A stretch of DNA of 64,000 bases from Kribbella sp. VKM Ac-2568. GTDB taxonomy: Bacteria > Actinomycetota > Actinomycetes > Propionibacteriales > Kribbellaceae. A program made the position numbers and the translations under genes. Every line of letters begins with the position of its first letter. Position 1 is the first letter of the stretch. The stretch covers positions 248,001-312,000 of the forward strand of contig NZ_SLVF01000001.1 in assembly GCF_004345365.1 (NCBI RefSeq), read 5' to 3'. The notes under the pieces are model-generated. The model was not told where the DNA came from, ran no database searches, and was given only the letters and a program-made list of their open reading frames with translations. Below are positions 41,716-49,961 of this stretch, piece after piece.

Positions 41716-43062
41716 ATGGGTGAGATCAGTGAACGTAGTGCCGTCCGGCGGTTGTGTGACCGGCTGGGCTTCGGGCCCGCGCCGGGAGAGCTGGACGCCG
41801 GGTTCGAGGCGACGCTCGCGCGGCGGCTCAGTACTGCGGCCGACGCCGCGACCACTCCGCCGCCTGTCCTGACACCGCCTCAGCCCACGAAGGCCCCCAG
41901 GAAGGGCGCCAAGCAGAAGGGCGCCGACGAGAACGGCGCCGACCAGGACAAGACCGCGGCCGACCGGGCCGCGAAGAAGGCGGCCAACAAGGCACGGGCC
42001 GCCCAGGAGGCGAAGCTGATCGGTTGGTGGCTCGACCGGATGGTCGCCTCCGACCGCGCGACCGAGCGACTGACCTGGTTCTGGCACGGGCATTTCGCCA
42101 CCAGCAACCAGAAGGTCCGCAGCGCGCCGTTGATGCTCGCGCAGAACCAGACCTTCCGGACCCACGCCCGCGGCAGCTTCACCGATCTCGCCCAGGCGCT
42201 CGTCGTCGACGCGGCGATGATCCGCTGGCTGGACGGCAACGACAACCGCGAGGGCTCGCCCAATGAGAACCTGGCCCGCGAATTCCTCGAGCTCTTCACC
42301 CTCGGCATCGGCCACTACTCCGAGGTCGACGTCTTCGAAGGTGCCCGTGCCCTCACCGGTTGGACCGTACGCCGGACCTCGGCGAAGGCTGTGTTCGTCC
42401 CCGCGCGGCATGACTCCGGCGACAAGACGATCCTCGGGAAGTCCGGCGAGTTCGGCGCGAAGGAGTTCGTCGACCTGGCGCTGGCGAAGCCCGAGTCCGC
42501 GGAGTTCGTGATCGGGCGGCTCTGGTTCCGGCTGGTCTCGTCGACGCCGCCTTCTGCCGAGACGGTCCGACGCCTCGTCGCGGCGTACGGGAGCAAGCGC
42601 GACATCGGCGCGGTGCTGAAGGCGATGGTCGCCGAGGCAGCATTCCGGGACAGTGCGTCGGCCCTGGTGAAGCAGCCGGTGGAGTGGGCGGTCGGACTGA
42701 TGCGGGCCCTCGGTATCCAGCCGGCCAAGCTCGACGACAAGACCCGGGTGATGCTGCTCGCCGCACTCCGTGGCATGGGGCAGTTGCCGCTGCGTCCACC
42801 GAGCGTCGGCGGCTGGCCCTCCGGCGCGAGCTGGCTGACCACCTCGGCCGGCGTGACCCGGCTGCGACTCGCTCAGCTACTGGCCAGGAAGGCCGAGCTC
42901 GGGCAGTTGCAGAAGTCCAGCGCGCGCGTCGACGGAGTACGGGTGCTGCTCGGTGTCGACGCCTGGTCGTCGCGGACGAAGGATGCGCTGGCCGGACTGA
43001 CAGATCCCGCGCAGTTGACCGCCGTCGCGGCCTGCGCGCCCGAATACGTAGTGAGCGGTTGA
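41716..43062 (+). CDS. DUF1800 domain-containing protein
   Basis: A 448-aa protein of the DUF1800 family, nearly always encoded next to a DUF1501 protein. Signatures: SAVRRLCDRLGFGPAP, LTWFWHGHFATSNQKVRSAP, GSPNENLAREFLELFTLGIG, VFEGARALTGWTV and LKQPVEWAVGLMRALG. Residues about 58-100 are a Lys/Ala-rich charged insertion (RKGAKQKG, RAAKKAANKARAAQ) not needed for the fold. No signal peptide is evident, so export, if any, may rely on the Tat partner. Function unknown; a role with wall or polymer metabolism has been guessed for the pair. Confidence 0.87.
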   Translation: MGEISERSAVRRLCDRLGFGPAPGELDAGFEATLARRLSTAADAATTPPPVLTPPQPTKAPRKGAKQKGADENGADQDKTAADRAAKKAANKARAAQEAKLIGWWLDRMVASDRATERLTWFWHGHFATSNQKVRSAPLMLAQNQTFRTHARGSFTDLAQALVVDAAMIRWLDGNDNREGSPNENLAREFLELFTLGIGHYSEVDVFEGARALTGWTVRRTSAKAVFVPARHDSGDKTILGKSGEFGAKEFVDLALAKPESAEFVIGRLWFRLVSSTPPSAETVRRLVAAYGSKRDIGAVLKAMVAEAAFRDSASALVKQPVEWAVGLMRALGIQPAKLDDKTRVMLLAALRGMGQLPLRPPSVGGWPSGASWLTTSAGVTRLRLAQLLARKAELGQLQKSSARVDGVRVLLGVDAWSSRTKDALAGLTDPAQLTAVAACAPEYVVSG

Positions 43063-43070
43063 GGAGAATC

Positions 43071-44321
43071 ATGGACAACCTGACCCGACGCCGGTTCCTC
43101 ACCATGAGCGGAGTCACCGCGGCCGGCGCGCTCGCGGTCGGAGCGACCCAGGTGAGCTGGTCCGACCTGATGAGCGCCGCCGTGCAGAATCCCTTGAGCA
43201 GTGAGGATTCGGTGCTCGTGGTGGTCACGCTGTACGGTGGCAACGACGGGCTGAACACGGTGGTCCCCGCGGCCGATCCGGCGTACCAGAAGGCGCGGCC
43301 GGACCTCGCCTACGAGGCGAACGAGGTGCTGGATCTGGGTGAAGGGCTCGGGTTCAATCCGGGTCTGAAAGGGCTGAAGGGGTTCTGGGACGACAAATCG
43401 CTCGCGATCGTGCGCGGAGTCGGCTACCCGGAACCGGATCGCAGCCACTTCCGCTCGATGGCGATCTGGCAGACCGCGTCGCCCAAGACGCCCGTGCCCA
43501 CCGGTTGGCTCGGACGCTGGCTCGATGCCGCCGGGGCGGATCCGCTGCACGCGGTGTCGGTCGAGCCGACGCTGCCGCCCTTGTTGGCAGGGGCAACGAC
43601 GGCGGCAGCGTCACTACCCGTCCGCGGTCTGAAGCTGCCCGCGGGCAAGGTCGGTACTGCGTTCGCCGCCTTGGGCCAGCCGAGTTCCGGTGAGGAGCAT
43701 TGGCAGGCGCAGGCCGCGAAGTCGCTGCAGGATCTGCAGAACGCGGTGAAGGTGCTCGGCGGCGCGGTCCACGACCAGCCGGAGAAGGAAGACGACGAGG
43801 ACGAGCAGCGGACCAAGGGTGCTTCCGCCGGTGGTGGGTCGCAGCTGGGTGCTCAGCTGGAACTGGTCGCCGGACTGGTCGAGGCGGGTGTTCCGACCCG
43901 GGCCTACTCGGTGTCGCTCGGCGGGTTCGACACGCATGCGGATGAACGTGGCACCCAGCAGCGGTTACTGACGGAGCTCGATGGTGCGTTGACGCCGTTC
44001 GTGCAGCGGCTGCGAAAGAGCGATCGTGGTCGGCAGGTGATCGTTGTCGTGTACTCCGAGTTCGGGCGGCGGGTGAGCGCGAACGGGAGTGACGGGACGG
44101 ATCACGGCACGGCTGGGCCGCTGTTCGTCATCGGGGACAAGGTGCAGGGCGGGTTCTACGGCGAGCAACCGAGCCTGACCGACTTGTCCAACGGTGATCT
44201 GAAGGCGACGACCGACTTCCGTGATGTCTACGCCACGGTGTTGCGGGACGTGCTGGATGCGGATGCCGGGCAGATCCTCGACGGGCACAAGGGCAGCGTC
44301 GACGGATTGCTCAAGGTCTGA
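43071..44321 (+). CDS. DUF1501 domain-containing protein with Tat signal
   Basis: A 416-aa exported protein. The Tat signal is LTRRRFLTMSG at residues 4-14 with a weakly hydrophobic core (TAAGALAVGATQV). The DUF1501 domain belongs to the alkaline-phosphatase-like fold: VVTLYGGNDGLNTVVPAAD, EPDRSHFRSMAIWQTA, YSVSLGGFDTHADERGTQQR, VVVYSEFGRRVSANGSDGTD and HGTAGPLFVIGD. Residues about 234-248 are an acidic insertion (EKEDDEDEQ). GAGGAG precedes ATG 43071, 9 nt after the DUF1800 stop, so the two form an operon. Confidence 0.89.
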   Translation: MDNLTRRRFLTMSGVTAAGALAVGATQVSWSDLMSAAVQNPLSSEDSVLVVVTLYGGNDGLNTVVPAADPAYQKARPDLAYEANEVLDLGEGLGFNPGLKGLKGFWDDKSLAIVRGVGYPEPDRSHFRSMAIWQTASPKTPVPTGWLGRWLDAAGADPLHAVSVEPTLPPLLAGATTAAASLPVRGLKLPAGKVGTAFAALGQPSSGEEHWQAQAAKSLQDLQNAVKVLGGAVHDQPEKEDDEDEQRTKGASAGGGSQLGAQLELVAGLVEAGVPTRAYSVSLGGFDTHADERGTQQRLLTELDGALTPFVQRLRKSDRGRQVIVVVYSEFGRRVSANGSDGTDHGTAGPLFVIGDKVQGGFYGEQPSLTDLSNGDLKATTDFRDVYATVLRDVLDADAGQILDGHKGSVDGLLKV

Positions 44322-45615
44322 ACGGGAGCGTCAGCAGGAAGGTTGCTCCCGGCCCCTTGTCGAGGCAGACGAGGTCGCCGCCGTGGGCTCGGGCAAAACC
44401 CCTTGCGATGGTCAGGCCGAGACCGGATCCTCGGCTGCGGTTGCCGTGCACCAGGCGCTGGAAGATCCGCTCCCGGTCCGCCGGCGGGACTCCCGGGCCG
44501 TTGTCATGGACAACGATCTCGGCGTGGTCCGGAGTGGCGGCGACGTGGAGCTGGACAAGACCGCTGTCGCCGGTCGCGTTGCGGGCGTTGTCGACCAGGT
44601 TCGCGAGGATCTGGGTGACGCGGTCGGGGTCGACGGCGATCTCGACGTCCGCTCCGCTGAGCTGGACGGTATGGCCGGGGGCTACCAGTCGGAGGCGGTC
44701 GGCCTGGGCCTTGGCAAGGTCCTTCAGCCGGACGGGCCGGCGACGCAGTACGAGGCCGGCGTCGATCCGGGCGAGCTCGAGCAGGTCGGCGACCAGGGCG
44801 CCGGCTCGGCGGGATTCCCTGACCAGCAGGAGTTCCAGCTCCTCGCGGCGTTCCGCGGGGCCGTCCGGGCCGAGCTGGACCAGGGTTTCCGCCGCGGCCT
44901 GGAGGCCGGTGACCGGGGTACGGAGTTCGTGGGCGGCATCGGCGACGAACTGGCGGAGGTGTGCCTCCGAGCCTCGGGCCGTGCGTTCGGCGCCTTCGAG
45001 GGAGTCGAGCATCTCGTCGAAGGCCGCGGCGGTGCGGCCGAGTTCGGTGTCGGGGCGGGTCGGCTGCAGACGGCCGCCTCTTCGACCGGCGGCGATCGAT
45101 CGCGCGAGGGAGGTCATCGCGTCAAGCGGGGCGAGGGCGAAGCGCATGCCGAGAATGAGCGCGAGCGCGGTGATCAGGAGGGCGGCAGCGCCGGAGAGGA
45201 GCAGAACCCGTTGCAGGGTTCGGCTTGCGCCGTCGAGCAGGGAGGTGTCGGCGGAGAGCAGGAGAGTTGCTCCGCGGGTTCTCTGGCCGCCCACGAGGGT
45301 GGTCTTCACCTGGCGGATCTCACCGCTCGGTTCGACGGCCGGTGCGCCCAGTTGCTGTCCGTTGCGCAGGATGAGAGTCACCCGGATGCCGTCGGCATCG
45401 ATCCGGCGTACCAGGTTGGCCGGCTGGACGTTCTGCCGCGCGAGTTGCTGGGCGAGCTGGGCGCGGCCGTTGAGCAGGGTGTTCAGGTTGCGCTCGGCCT
45501 GCGCGTCGAAGATCGCCTTCACCGCCAGCCCGGTGATGGGCAGCACGAGCAGCAGCACCACCAGCGCCGTGACCGTCACCCGTCGCCGCAACGACACCGT
45601 CCGCAACCCGCTCAC
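44311..45615 (-). CDS. Sensor histidine kinase
   Basis: A 434-aa membrane kinase: TM1 residues 12-35, extracytoplasmic domain 36-133, TM2 136-158, HAMP 158-211, phospho-accepting His229 in FVADAAHELRTPVTGLQ, N box ILANLVDNARNATG, G1 VVHDNGPGVPP, F box IFQRLVHG, G2 SRGSGLGLTIARG. It starts at GTG 45615, overlapping the regulator stop (GTGA), so the pair is coupled. Its 3' end overlaps the convergent DUF1501 gene by 11 nt. The signal is unknown. Confidence 0.91.
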   Translation of the reverse strand: MSGLRTVSLRRRVTVTALVVLLLVLPITGLAVKAIFDAQAERNLNTLLNGRAQLAQQLARQNVQPANLVRRIDADGIRVTLILRNGQQLGAPAVEPSGEIRQVKTTLVGGQRTRGATLLLSADTSLLDGASRTLQRVLLLSGAAALLITALALILGMRFALAPLDAMTSLARSIAAGRRGGRLQPTRPDTELGRTAAAFDEMLDSLEGAERTARGSEAHLRQFVADAAHELRTPVTGLQAAAETLVQLGPDGPAERREELELLLVRESRRAGALVADLLELARIDAGLVLRRRPVRLKDLAKAQADRLRLVAPGHTVQLSGADVEIAVDPDRVTQILANLVDNARNATGDSGLVQLHVAATPDHAEIVVHDNGPGVPPADRERIFQRLVHGNRSRGSGLGLTIARGFARAHGGDLVCLDKGPGATFLLTLPFRP

Positions 45616-46301
45616 AGCGTCTGCTCTGCCTCGCTGTTGTCCTCAGGAGTGCGGAGGATGTAGCCGGCGCCGCGGACGGTGTGCAGGAGCTGAGGGCTGC
45701 CGAGCTTGCGGCGCAGGGCGCTGACGTGGACCTCGACCAGGTTGGCCGCGTAGTCGTCGTAGCCCCAGACCGCGGCCAGGATCTGCGCCTTGCCGGCCAC
45801 CTTGTCCCGCCGCCCGGCGAGGAACGTCAGCAACTTCAACTCGGTGGCGGTCAACTCGATCGGCTTGCCCGCCCGCGTCACCGCGCTGGCCTCCACGTCG
45901 ATCACCAGGTCGTCGACCTCGAGAACCGTCCGTAGCCGGCCCATGCGTCGCAGTACGGCCTCGACCCGGGCGATCAGTTCGGCGAGAACGAACGGCTTGA
46001 CCACGTAGTCGTCCGCGCCGGTCCGCAACCCGTGCAACCGGTCCTCGACGGCGTCCCGAGCGGTCAGCAGCACGATCCCCGCGTTCGAGGTCTGCCGCAC
46101 GATCTCCAGCAAGGCGAACCCGTCCCGCCCCGGCAGCATCACATCCAGCAGCACCAGATCAGGCTGGAACTCCGCCAGGTCCTTCTCGATCGTGTCACCG
46201 TCACCCCTGGTCAGGACGGCGCATCCCGCCTCCTCCAGCGCGATCCCCACCGCGGTCCTGATCGCCTCCGCGTCCTCGACCACCAGGACCCTCGCCGCCA
46301 T
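45612..46301 (-). CDS. OmpR family response regulator
   Basis: A 229-aa response regulator: receiver with VLVVEDAEAI, phospho-Asp53 in LVLLDVMLPGRDG, Thr in VLLTARD and Lys in VVKPF; C-terminal winged helix with IELTATELKLLTFLAGRRDK, VEVHVSALRRKLG and TVRGAGYILRTP. ATG 46301 has GGGAGG upstream and gives MAARVLVVED; a longer frame from 46352 is unlikely. Partner of the downstream kinase; regulon unknown. Confidence 0.92.
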   Translation of the reverse strand: MAARVLVVEDAEAIRTAVGIALEEAGCAVLTRGDGDTIEKDLAEFQPDLVLLDVMLPGRDGFALLEIVRQTSNAGIVLLTARDAVEDRLHGLRTGADDYVVKPFVLAELIARVEAVLRRMGRLRTVLEVDDLVIDVEASAVTRAGKPIELTATELKLLTFLAGRRDKVAGKAQILAAVWGYDDYAANLVEVHVSALRRKLGSPQLLHTVRGAGYILRTPEDNSEAEQTL

Positions 46302-46415
46302 CCGCCTATCCTCCCACCAGCACCCCGCGTCCCGCCGTACCCCGGTCGCCACCTTCAGCTCACCTTCAGGTTCCCGGCGCGGTGGGAGACTGGCAGTGGG
46401 TGAAGGGAGTGTGCG

Positions 46416-46595
46416 ATGAAGCGGCCCGACCGGCGCAAGGCGTACTTCTGGCTGATGGGCACCTGCCTGACCCTGATCGGCCTGGCCTGGTTCGTGGTCC
46501 GGCTGTTCTCGATCCCCGTCGCCATCGGCATGAGCGCCGTTGCCGCCGTGATCCCACCCATCGCCGTGATAGTCGCCAACCGCCCCGAGGACTGA
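46416..46595 (+). CDS. DUF3099-like two-helix membrane micro-protein
   Basis: A 59-aa protein: basic start MKRPDRRKAYFWLMGTCLTL, first helix through LIGLAWFVVRLFSI, and second helix PVAIGMSAVAAVIPPIAVIV ending ANRPED. This fits DUF3099, a small actinobacterial membrane family of unknown role. AAGGGAG lies about 7 nt before ATG 46416. It is divergent from the two-component operon, 114 nt away, and could respond to it. Confidence 0.75.
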   Translation: MKRPDRRKAYFWLMGTCLTLIGLAWFVVRLFSIPVAIGMSAVAAVIPPIAVIVANRPED

Positions 46596-46608
46596 CCCCC
46601 GATGCGCG

Positions 46609-47550
46609 TCAGGGCTGATTGGCTGGGCCTGGGTCGAGGCTGGTTGCGGGTGTTGGGTCCAAGTAGAGGTGGCGGACGATGGGGAACTGGCGGCGTACTG
46701 CGGTGTCGATCCGCTCGGCCAGTTGTTCGACCTTGGCTCCGGTGGTTTCGGAGTCGTCCAGGTCGACCCGGACGACTACCAGGACCTGGTCCGGGGCGAG
46801 GCGCAGGCTGAGGAGTTCGACGACCTCGTCGATGCCTGGGGTGTCGGCGATCAGGCGGCGGATCTGGTCCTGCACGTCGTCGGGGAGCGCCTGGCCGATC
46901 AGCATCGACTTGTTGTCGCGGCCGAGCGTGAAGGCGACTCCGATCAGGAGCAGCCCGATCGCGATCGACGCGGTGCCGTCCCAGAACTCCTCGCCGGTGA
47001 CCGCGCTGAGCGTGACCCCCACGGCCGCGATCACCAGGCCGATCAGTGCCGCCGAATCCTCGAAGGCGACCGTCTTCACCGCCGGTTCGGCCTCCTTCAG
47101 GTGGTCCAACGCCGAGACCCCCTGGTCGTGGGCCTCCCGGCGGACCTGCCGGACCGCGCGCAACCACGAGATGCCTTCGAAGATGAAGGAGACGAGGAGG
47201 ACGGAGTACACGACTGCCAGTGCGGCGACCGGTTCCGGGTCTAGCACCGCGCGGATGCCCTCGGCGATGGAGAACCCGGCGCCGAGGACGAAGATGCCGA
47301 CGGCGGCGAGCAAGGACCAGAAGTAGCGCTCCATCCCGTACCCGAACGGGTGCAGCGCGTCAGCCGGCTTCCGGCTGCGCTTGAGCGCGGTGAGTAGGAA
47401 GACCTGGTTGAGGGTGTCGGCGACGGAGTGCGCGGCTTCGGCGAGCAGGGCGGTGGAGCCCGACAGGAGCCCGGCGATGCATTTGGCGACCGCGATCGCG
47501 AGGTTGGCCGCGCCGGCCAGGAGAACTGTGCCTTCGGATTCGTCTGCCAT
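46609..47550 (-). CDS. Cation diffusion facilitator family transporter
   Basis: A 313-aa CDF exporter: AGAANLAIAVAKCIAGLLSG, STALLAEAAHSVADTLNQVF with the transport-site His/Asp (AEAAHSVADT), LHPFGYGMERYFWSLLAAVG, later FEDSAALIGLVIAAVGVTLS and the cytosolic C-domain (PGIDEVVELLSLRLAPDQVL). Likely exports Zn2+, Fe2+ or Mn2+ in exchange for H+. ATG 47550 starts the domain. It is in the same direction as the upstream DUF4383-like gene, 46 nt away. Confidence 0.9.
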   Translation of the reverse strand: MADESEGTVLLAGAANLAIAVAKCIAGLLSGSTALLAEAAHSVADTLNQVFLLTALKRSRKPADALHPFGYGMERYFWSLLAAVGIFVLGAGFSIAEGIRAVLDPEPVAALAVVYSVLLVSFIFEGISWLRAVRQVRREAHDQGVSALDHLKEAEPAVKTVAFEDSAALIGLVIAAVGVTLSAVTGEEFWDGTASIAIGLLLIGVAFTLGRDNKSMLIGQALPDDVQDQIRRLIADTPGIDEVVELLSLRLAPDQVLVVVRVDLDDSETTGAKVEQLAERIDTAVRRQFPIVRHLYLDPTPATSLDPGPANQP

Positions 47551-47596
47551 CAACCTCGCGAGGTGCCCGATCGGGCGCTCGTCCAAACCGCTGGGG

Positions 47597-48028
47597 TCAT
47601 TCCCTGAGCGCCCGCAGGCGGAGTACAAGGCCGAGGAGCAGGATCACCGCGAGGATGCCGAGGGTGAGCGGATCGCTGGAGCGGCCGCCGAGGTCGCGGT
47701 CCATCAGGTGGGAGATGAAGTGCACGATCGCTCCGGCGCTCCCACCCAGCAACGCCACTACGAGCGCATCCCGCCAGAAGAGCGCTCCCAGCAACGCGAC
47801 CCCGACGCCGAGCTGGAACGCGCCCAGGTCGTGGAACAGGTGCAGATTGAACGGGTCGAACGTCGCGATAGTCCGATGAAAACTCTCCGGCCAACCGAAT
47901 GACCACACTCCAGGCACCAGAAACGCCAACGCCCCCAGCACCACAGCCCCGCTGACGAACAGCTGACTCCCTCTCCATGGGGATGTGCCTGCGGTCGAGG
48001 GCTGCCGAACGCGTGAGGGTTGGGGCAT
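47597..48028 (-). CDS. Four-helix integral membrane protein (DUF4383-like)
   Basis: A 143-aa membrane protein with about four helices: QLFVSGAVVLGALAFLVPG, FQLGVGVALLGALFW, ALVVALLGGSAGAIVHFISH and LTLGILAVILLLGLVLRL. The HLFHDLGAFQLGVG and IVHFISHL segments resemble small actinobacterial DUF4383/DoxX-like proteins. Function unknown. AGGAG lies 7 nt before ATG 48028; a much longer open frame upstream is not coding. Divergent from the XRE-cupin gene, with 78 nt between. Confidence 0.75.
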   Translation of the reverse strand: MPQPSRVRQPSTAGTSPWRGSQLFVSGAVVLGALAFLVPGVWSFGWPESFHRTIATFDPFNLHLFHDLGAFQLGVGVALLGALFWRDALVVALLGGSAGAIVHFISHLMDRDLGGRSSDPLTLGILAVILLLGLVLRLRALRE

Positions 48029-48106
48029 GGGGGGCTCCTGGGGAGGGGGACGGTGCGGACATGTCGGGGGACACGGATGGGGGTCGGCGTGTGACATGCT
48101 CCGGCT

Positions 48107-48697
48107 GTGGCTGGTCAGGGTGCGGGGAAGGTGCTGGGGACGAACCTGCGTGCGCGGCGGGATGAGCAGGGGATCTCGTTGTCGGAGTTGGCTCGGCGGT
48201 CCGGGATCGCGAAGGGGACGTTGTCGCAGCTGGAGTCCGGGGCCGGGAATCCGACGATCGAGACGGTGTTCAGTCTGTCGAACGCTCTGGGTGTGCCGGT
48301 GTCGTCGTTGCTGAACGAGCCGCCGCCCTCCGACCTGGTGCTCGTGCGATCCACCGACCTCGATGTGCTGAGCGGGGACGCCGTCGATCTCCGGATGCTC
48401 CGGCGGTTGGAGAACCCGGGCGCGCTGCTCGAGATCTACGACCAGCAGATCCGCCCCGGCACGGTCCAGCACTCGGACGGGCACCCCGGCACCGAGCACC
48501 ACGTGATCCTCACCGGCCGGCTCCGGATCACCGCGCAAGGTCGTCGACAGGAACTCGGCCCCGGCGACTACCTCGCCTTCCGCGCCAATGCCGCCCACGA
48601 GTACGAGGCTCTCGACGGCCTGGTCAGGTCCGTCCTGCTGCTCGAATACCCGCCGGACGTCCACCCGTCCGCCATCGACTGCGTGCACCCGGTCTGA
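48107..48697 (+). CDS. XRE-cupin transcriptional regulator
   Basis: A 196-aa regulator: HTH_3 domain in residues 8-65 (TNLRARRDEQGISLSELARR, SGIAKGTLSQLESGAGNPTI) and a C-terminal cupin (residues 115-190; HSDGHPGTEHHVILTGRLRI, GPGDYLAFRANAAHEYEALD). The XRE-cupin (PuuR/SutR-like) group senses small amino-acid or amine ligands in the cupin. Starts at GTG 48107 with a poor ribosome binding site. It lies just upstream of the hydroxyproline operon (next gene at 48786) and is a good candidate for its regulator. Confidence 0.9.
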   Translation: MAGQGAGKVLGTNLRARRDEQGISLSELARRSGIAKGTLSQLESGAGNPTIETVFSLSNALGVPVSSLLNEPPPSDLVLVRSTDLDVLSGDAVDLRMLRRLENPGALLEIYDQQIRPGTVQHSDGHPGTEHHVILTGRLRITAQGRRQELGPGDYLAFRANAAHEYEALDGLVRSVLLLEYPPDVHPSAIDCVHPV

Positions 48698-48716
48698 CCT
48701 CTCGCCCGACGCCCCG

Positions 48717-48746
48717 TTGACCCGGGACGGTTCGGCGTCGTACATT
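48717..48746 (+). promoter_or_regulatory. Promoter of the hydroxyproline operon
   Basis: TTGACC (48717-48722) and TACATT (48741-48746) are separated by 18 bp, a good SigA-type promoter. The predicted start site is near 48753, about 33 nt upstream of the first ATG. Confidence 0.65.
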
Positions 48747-48751
48747 CGGAG

Positions 48752-48769
48752 CGTTCATTTTAGTGAACG
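48752..48769 (+). promoter_or_regulatory. Operator palindrome over the transcription start
   Basis: CGTTCA-TTTTAG-TGAACG is a perfect 6-bp inverted repeat with a 6-bp A/T-rich centre. It covers the predicted start site, a position suited to repression. GTTCA-type palindromes are typical of IclR and GntR proteins; the adjacent XRE-cupin regulator is another candidate. Confidence 0.65.
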
Positions 48770-48785
48770 TTTGGGAGGTGTGGGG

Positions 48786-49961
48786 ATGGTCCTGGCTACC
48801 GGGTACGACGTTGTCGTCGTGGGGGCGGGGATCGTCGGCGCTGCCTGCGCGGAGGCGTTGTCCACGGCCGGGGTGCGGGTCCTGGTGGTGGATCGCGGCG
48901 GCGTGGCGGGTGGGACCACCGCTGCCGGCGAGGGCAACGTGCTGGTCTCCGACAAGGAGCCCGGCCCGGAGCTCGACCTAGCGATCGCGTCCCGCCGCGA
49001 GTGGCCCGCGGTACTGAAGCGCCTGCCTGAGCGGGTTGCCGATGTGGAGTGGGAACCCAAGGGCGGCCTGGTGGTCGCGACTACCGATCCAGCGCCGCTG
49101 GAGGCGTTCGCCGAGGTGCAACGATCCGCTGGGGTCGATGCCCGCGTGATCAGCGCCGCCGAGGCTTTCGAGCTGGAACCTCTGCTGACTCGCGCGGTGA
49201 CGACCGCCGCCTACTACCCCGATGATGCTCAGCTCCAACCAGTACTTGCGGCCACGGCGTTGCTGGCCGCAGTACGGGCGCGAGGGGGTGAGGTGCGCAC
49301 CGGCGTCAACGCTCTGTCCGTACGTCGATCCGCGGGCGGGCGGGCGACCGGGCTCGAGACTGACGCGGGCGTGATCCCGTGTGGGGCAGTGGTGAATGCG
49401 TGTGGGCCGTGGGCAGGGGCGTTCAGTGAAGCGGCCGGTGGCCCTATCCAGGTGCTGCCGCGGCGCGGGATGATCCTGGTGACGGCACCGCTGCCACTCT
49501 GTGTGCGGCACAAGGTGTACGACGCGGACTACGTCGGCGCCGTCGGTAGTGGCGAGGCGGATCTCCAGACCTCGACCGTGGTGGAGTCCACCCGCGGAGG
49601 CACAGTGCTGATCGGGTCTAGCCGGGAGCGGATCGGGTTCGACGACGCTGTGCGCGTGAATGTACTTCGGGAACTCGCGCGCAAGGCGGTCGGGCTCTTC
49701 CCGTTCCTCGCCGATGTGTCGGTGATGCGGGCTTACGGGGGCTTCCGCCCGTACGCGCCGGACCACCTGCCCGTGATCGGCGCCGATCCACGGATCGAAG
49801 GGCTCTGGCACGCGACCGGTCATGAAGGTGCGGGCATCGGCCTGGCGGCATCCACAGGTCGCCTGATCACCGAACTCTTCCTCGGTGTCGCCCCACACGT
49901 TGACCCCAACCCGTTCCGCATCGACCGACCAGCGTTGTTGCCGGCATCGGCGGTCTCATGA
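48786..49961 (+). CDS. FAD-dependent oxidoreductase, D-hydroxyproline dehydrogenase beta-like (DadA family)
   Basis: A 391-aa flavoprotein with the Rossmann motif YDVVVVGAGIVGAACAEAL, the FAD C-terminal motif YGGFRPYAPDHLPVIG and ATGHEGAGIGLAASTGRLIT. DadA/HcnC-like proteins form the catalytic beta subunit of the heteromeric D-hydroxyproline dehydrogenase, which oxidises cis-4-hydroxy-D-proline to 1-pyrroline-4-hydroxy-2-carboxylate. GGGAGG lies upstream of ATG 48786. The stop overlaps the next ATG (ATGA, 49958-49961). Substrate assignment rests on the operon; glycine or sarcosine oxidation is a less likely alternative. Confidence 0.82.
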   Translation: MVLATGYDVVVVGAGIVGAACAEALSTAGVRVLVVDRGGVAGGTTAAGEGNVLVSDKEPGPELDLAIASRREWPAVLKRLPERVADVEWEPKGGLVVATTDPAPLEAFAEVQRSAGVDARVISAAEAFELEPLLTRAVTTAAYYPDDAQLQPVLAATALLAAVRARGGEVRTGVNALSVRRSAGGRATGLETDAGVIPCGAVVNACGPWAGAFSEAAGGPIQVLPRRGMILVTAPLPLCVRHKVYDADYVGAVGSGEADLQTSTVVESTRGGTVLIGSSRERIGFDDAVRVNVLRELARKAVGLFPFLADVSVMRAYGGFRPYAPDHLPVIGADPRIEGLWHATGHEGAGIGLAASTGRLITELFLGVAPHVDPNPFRIDRPALLPASAVS

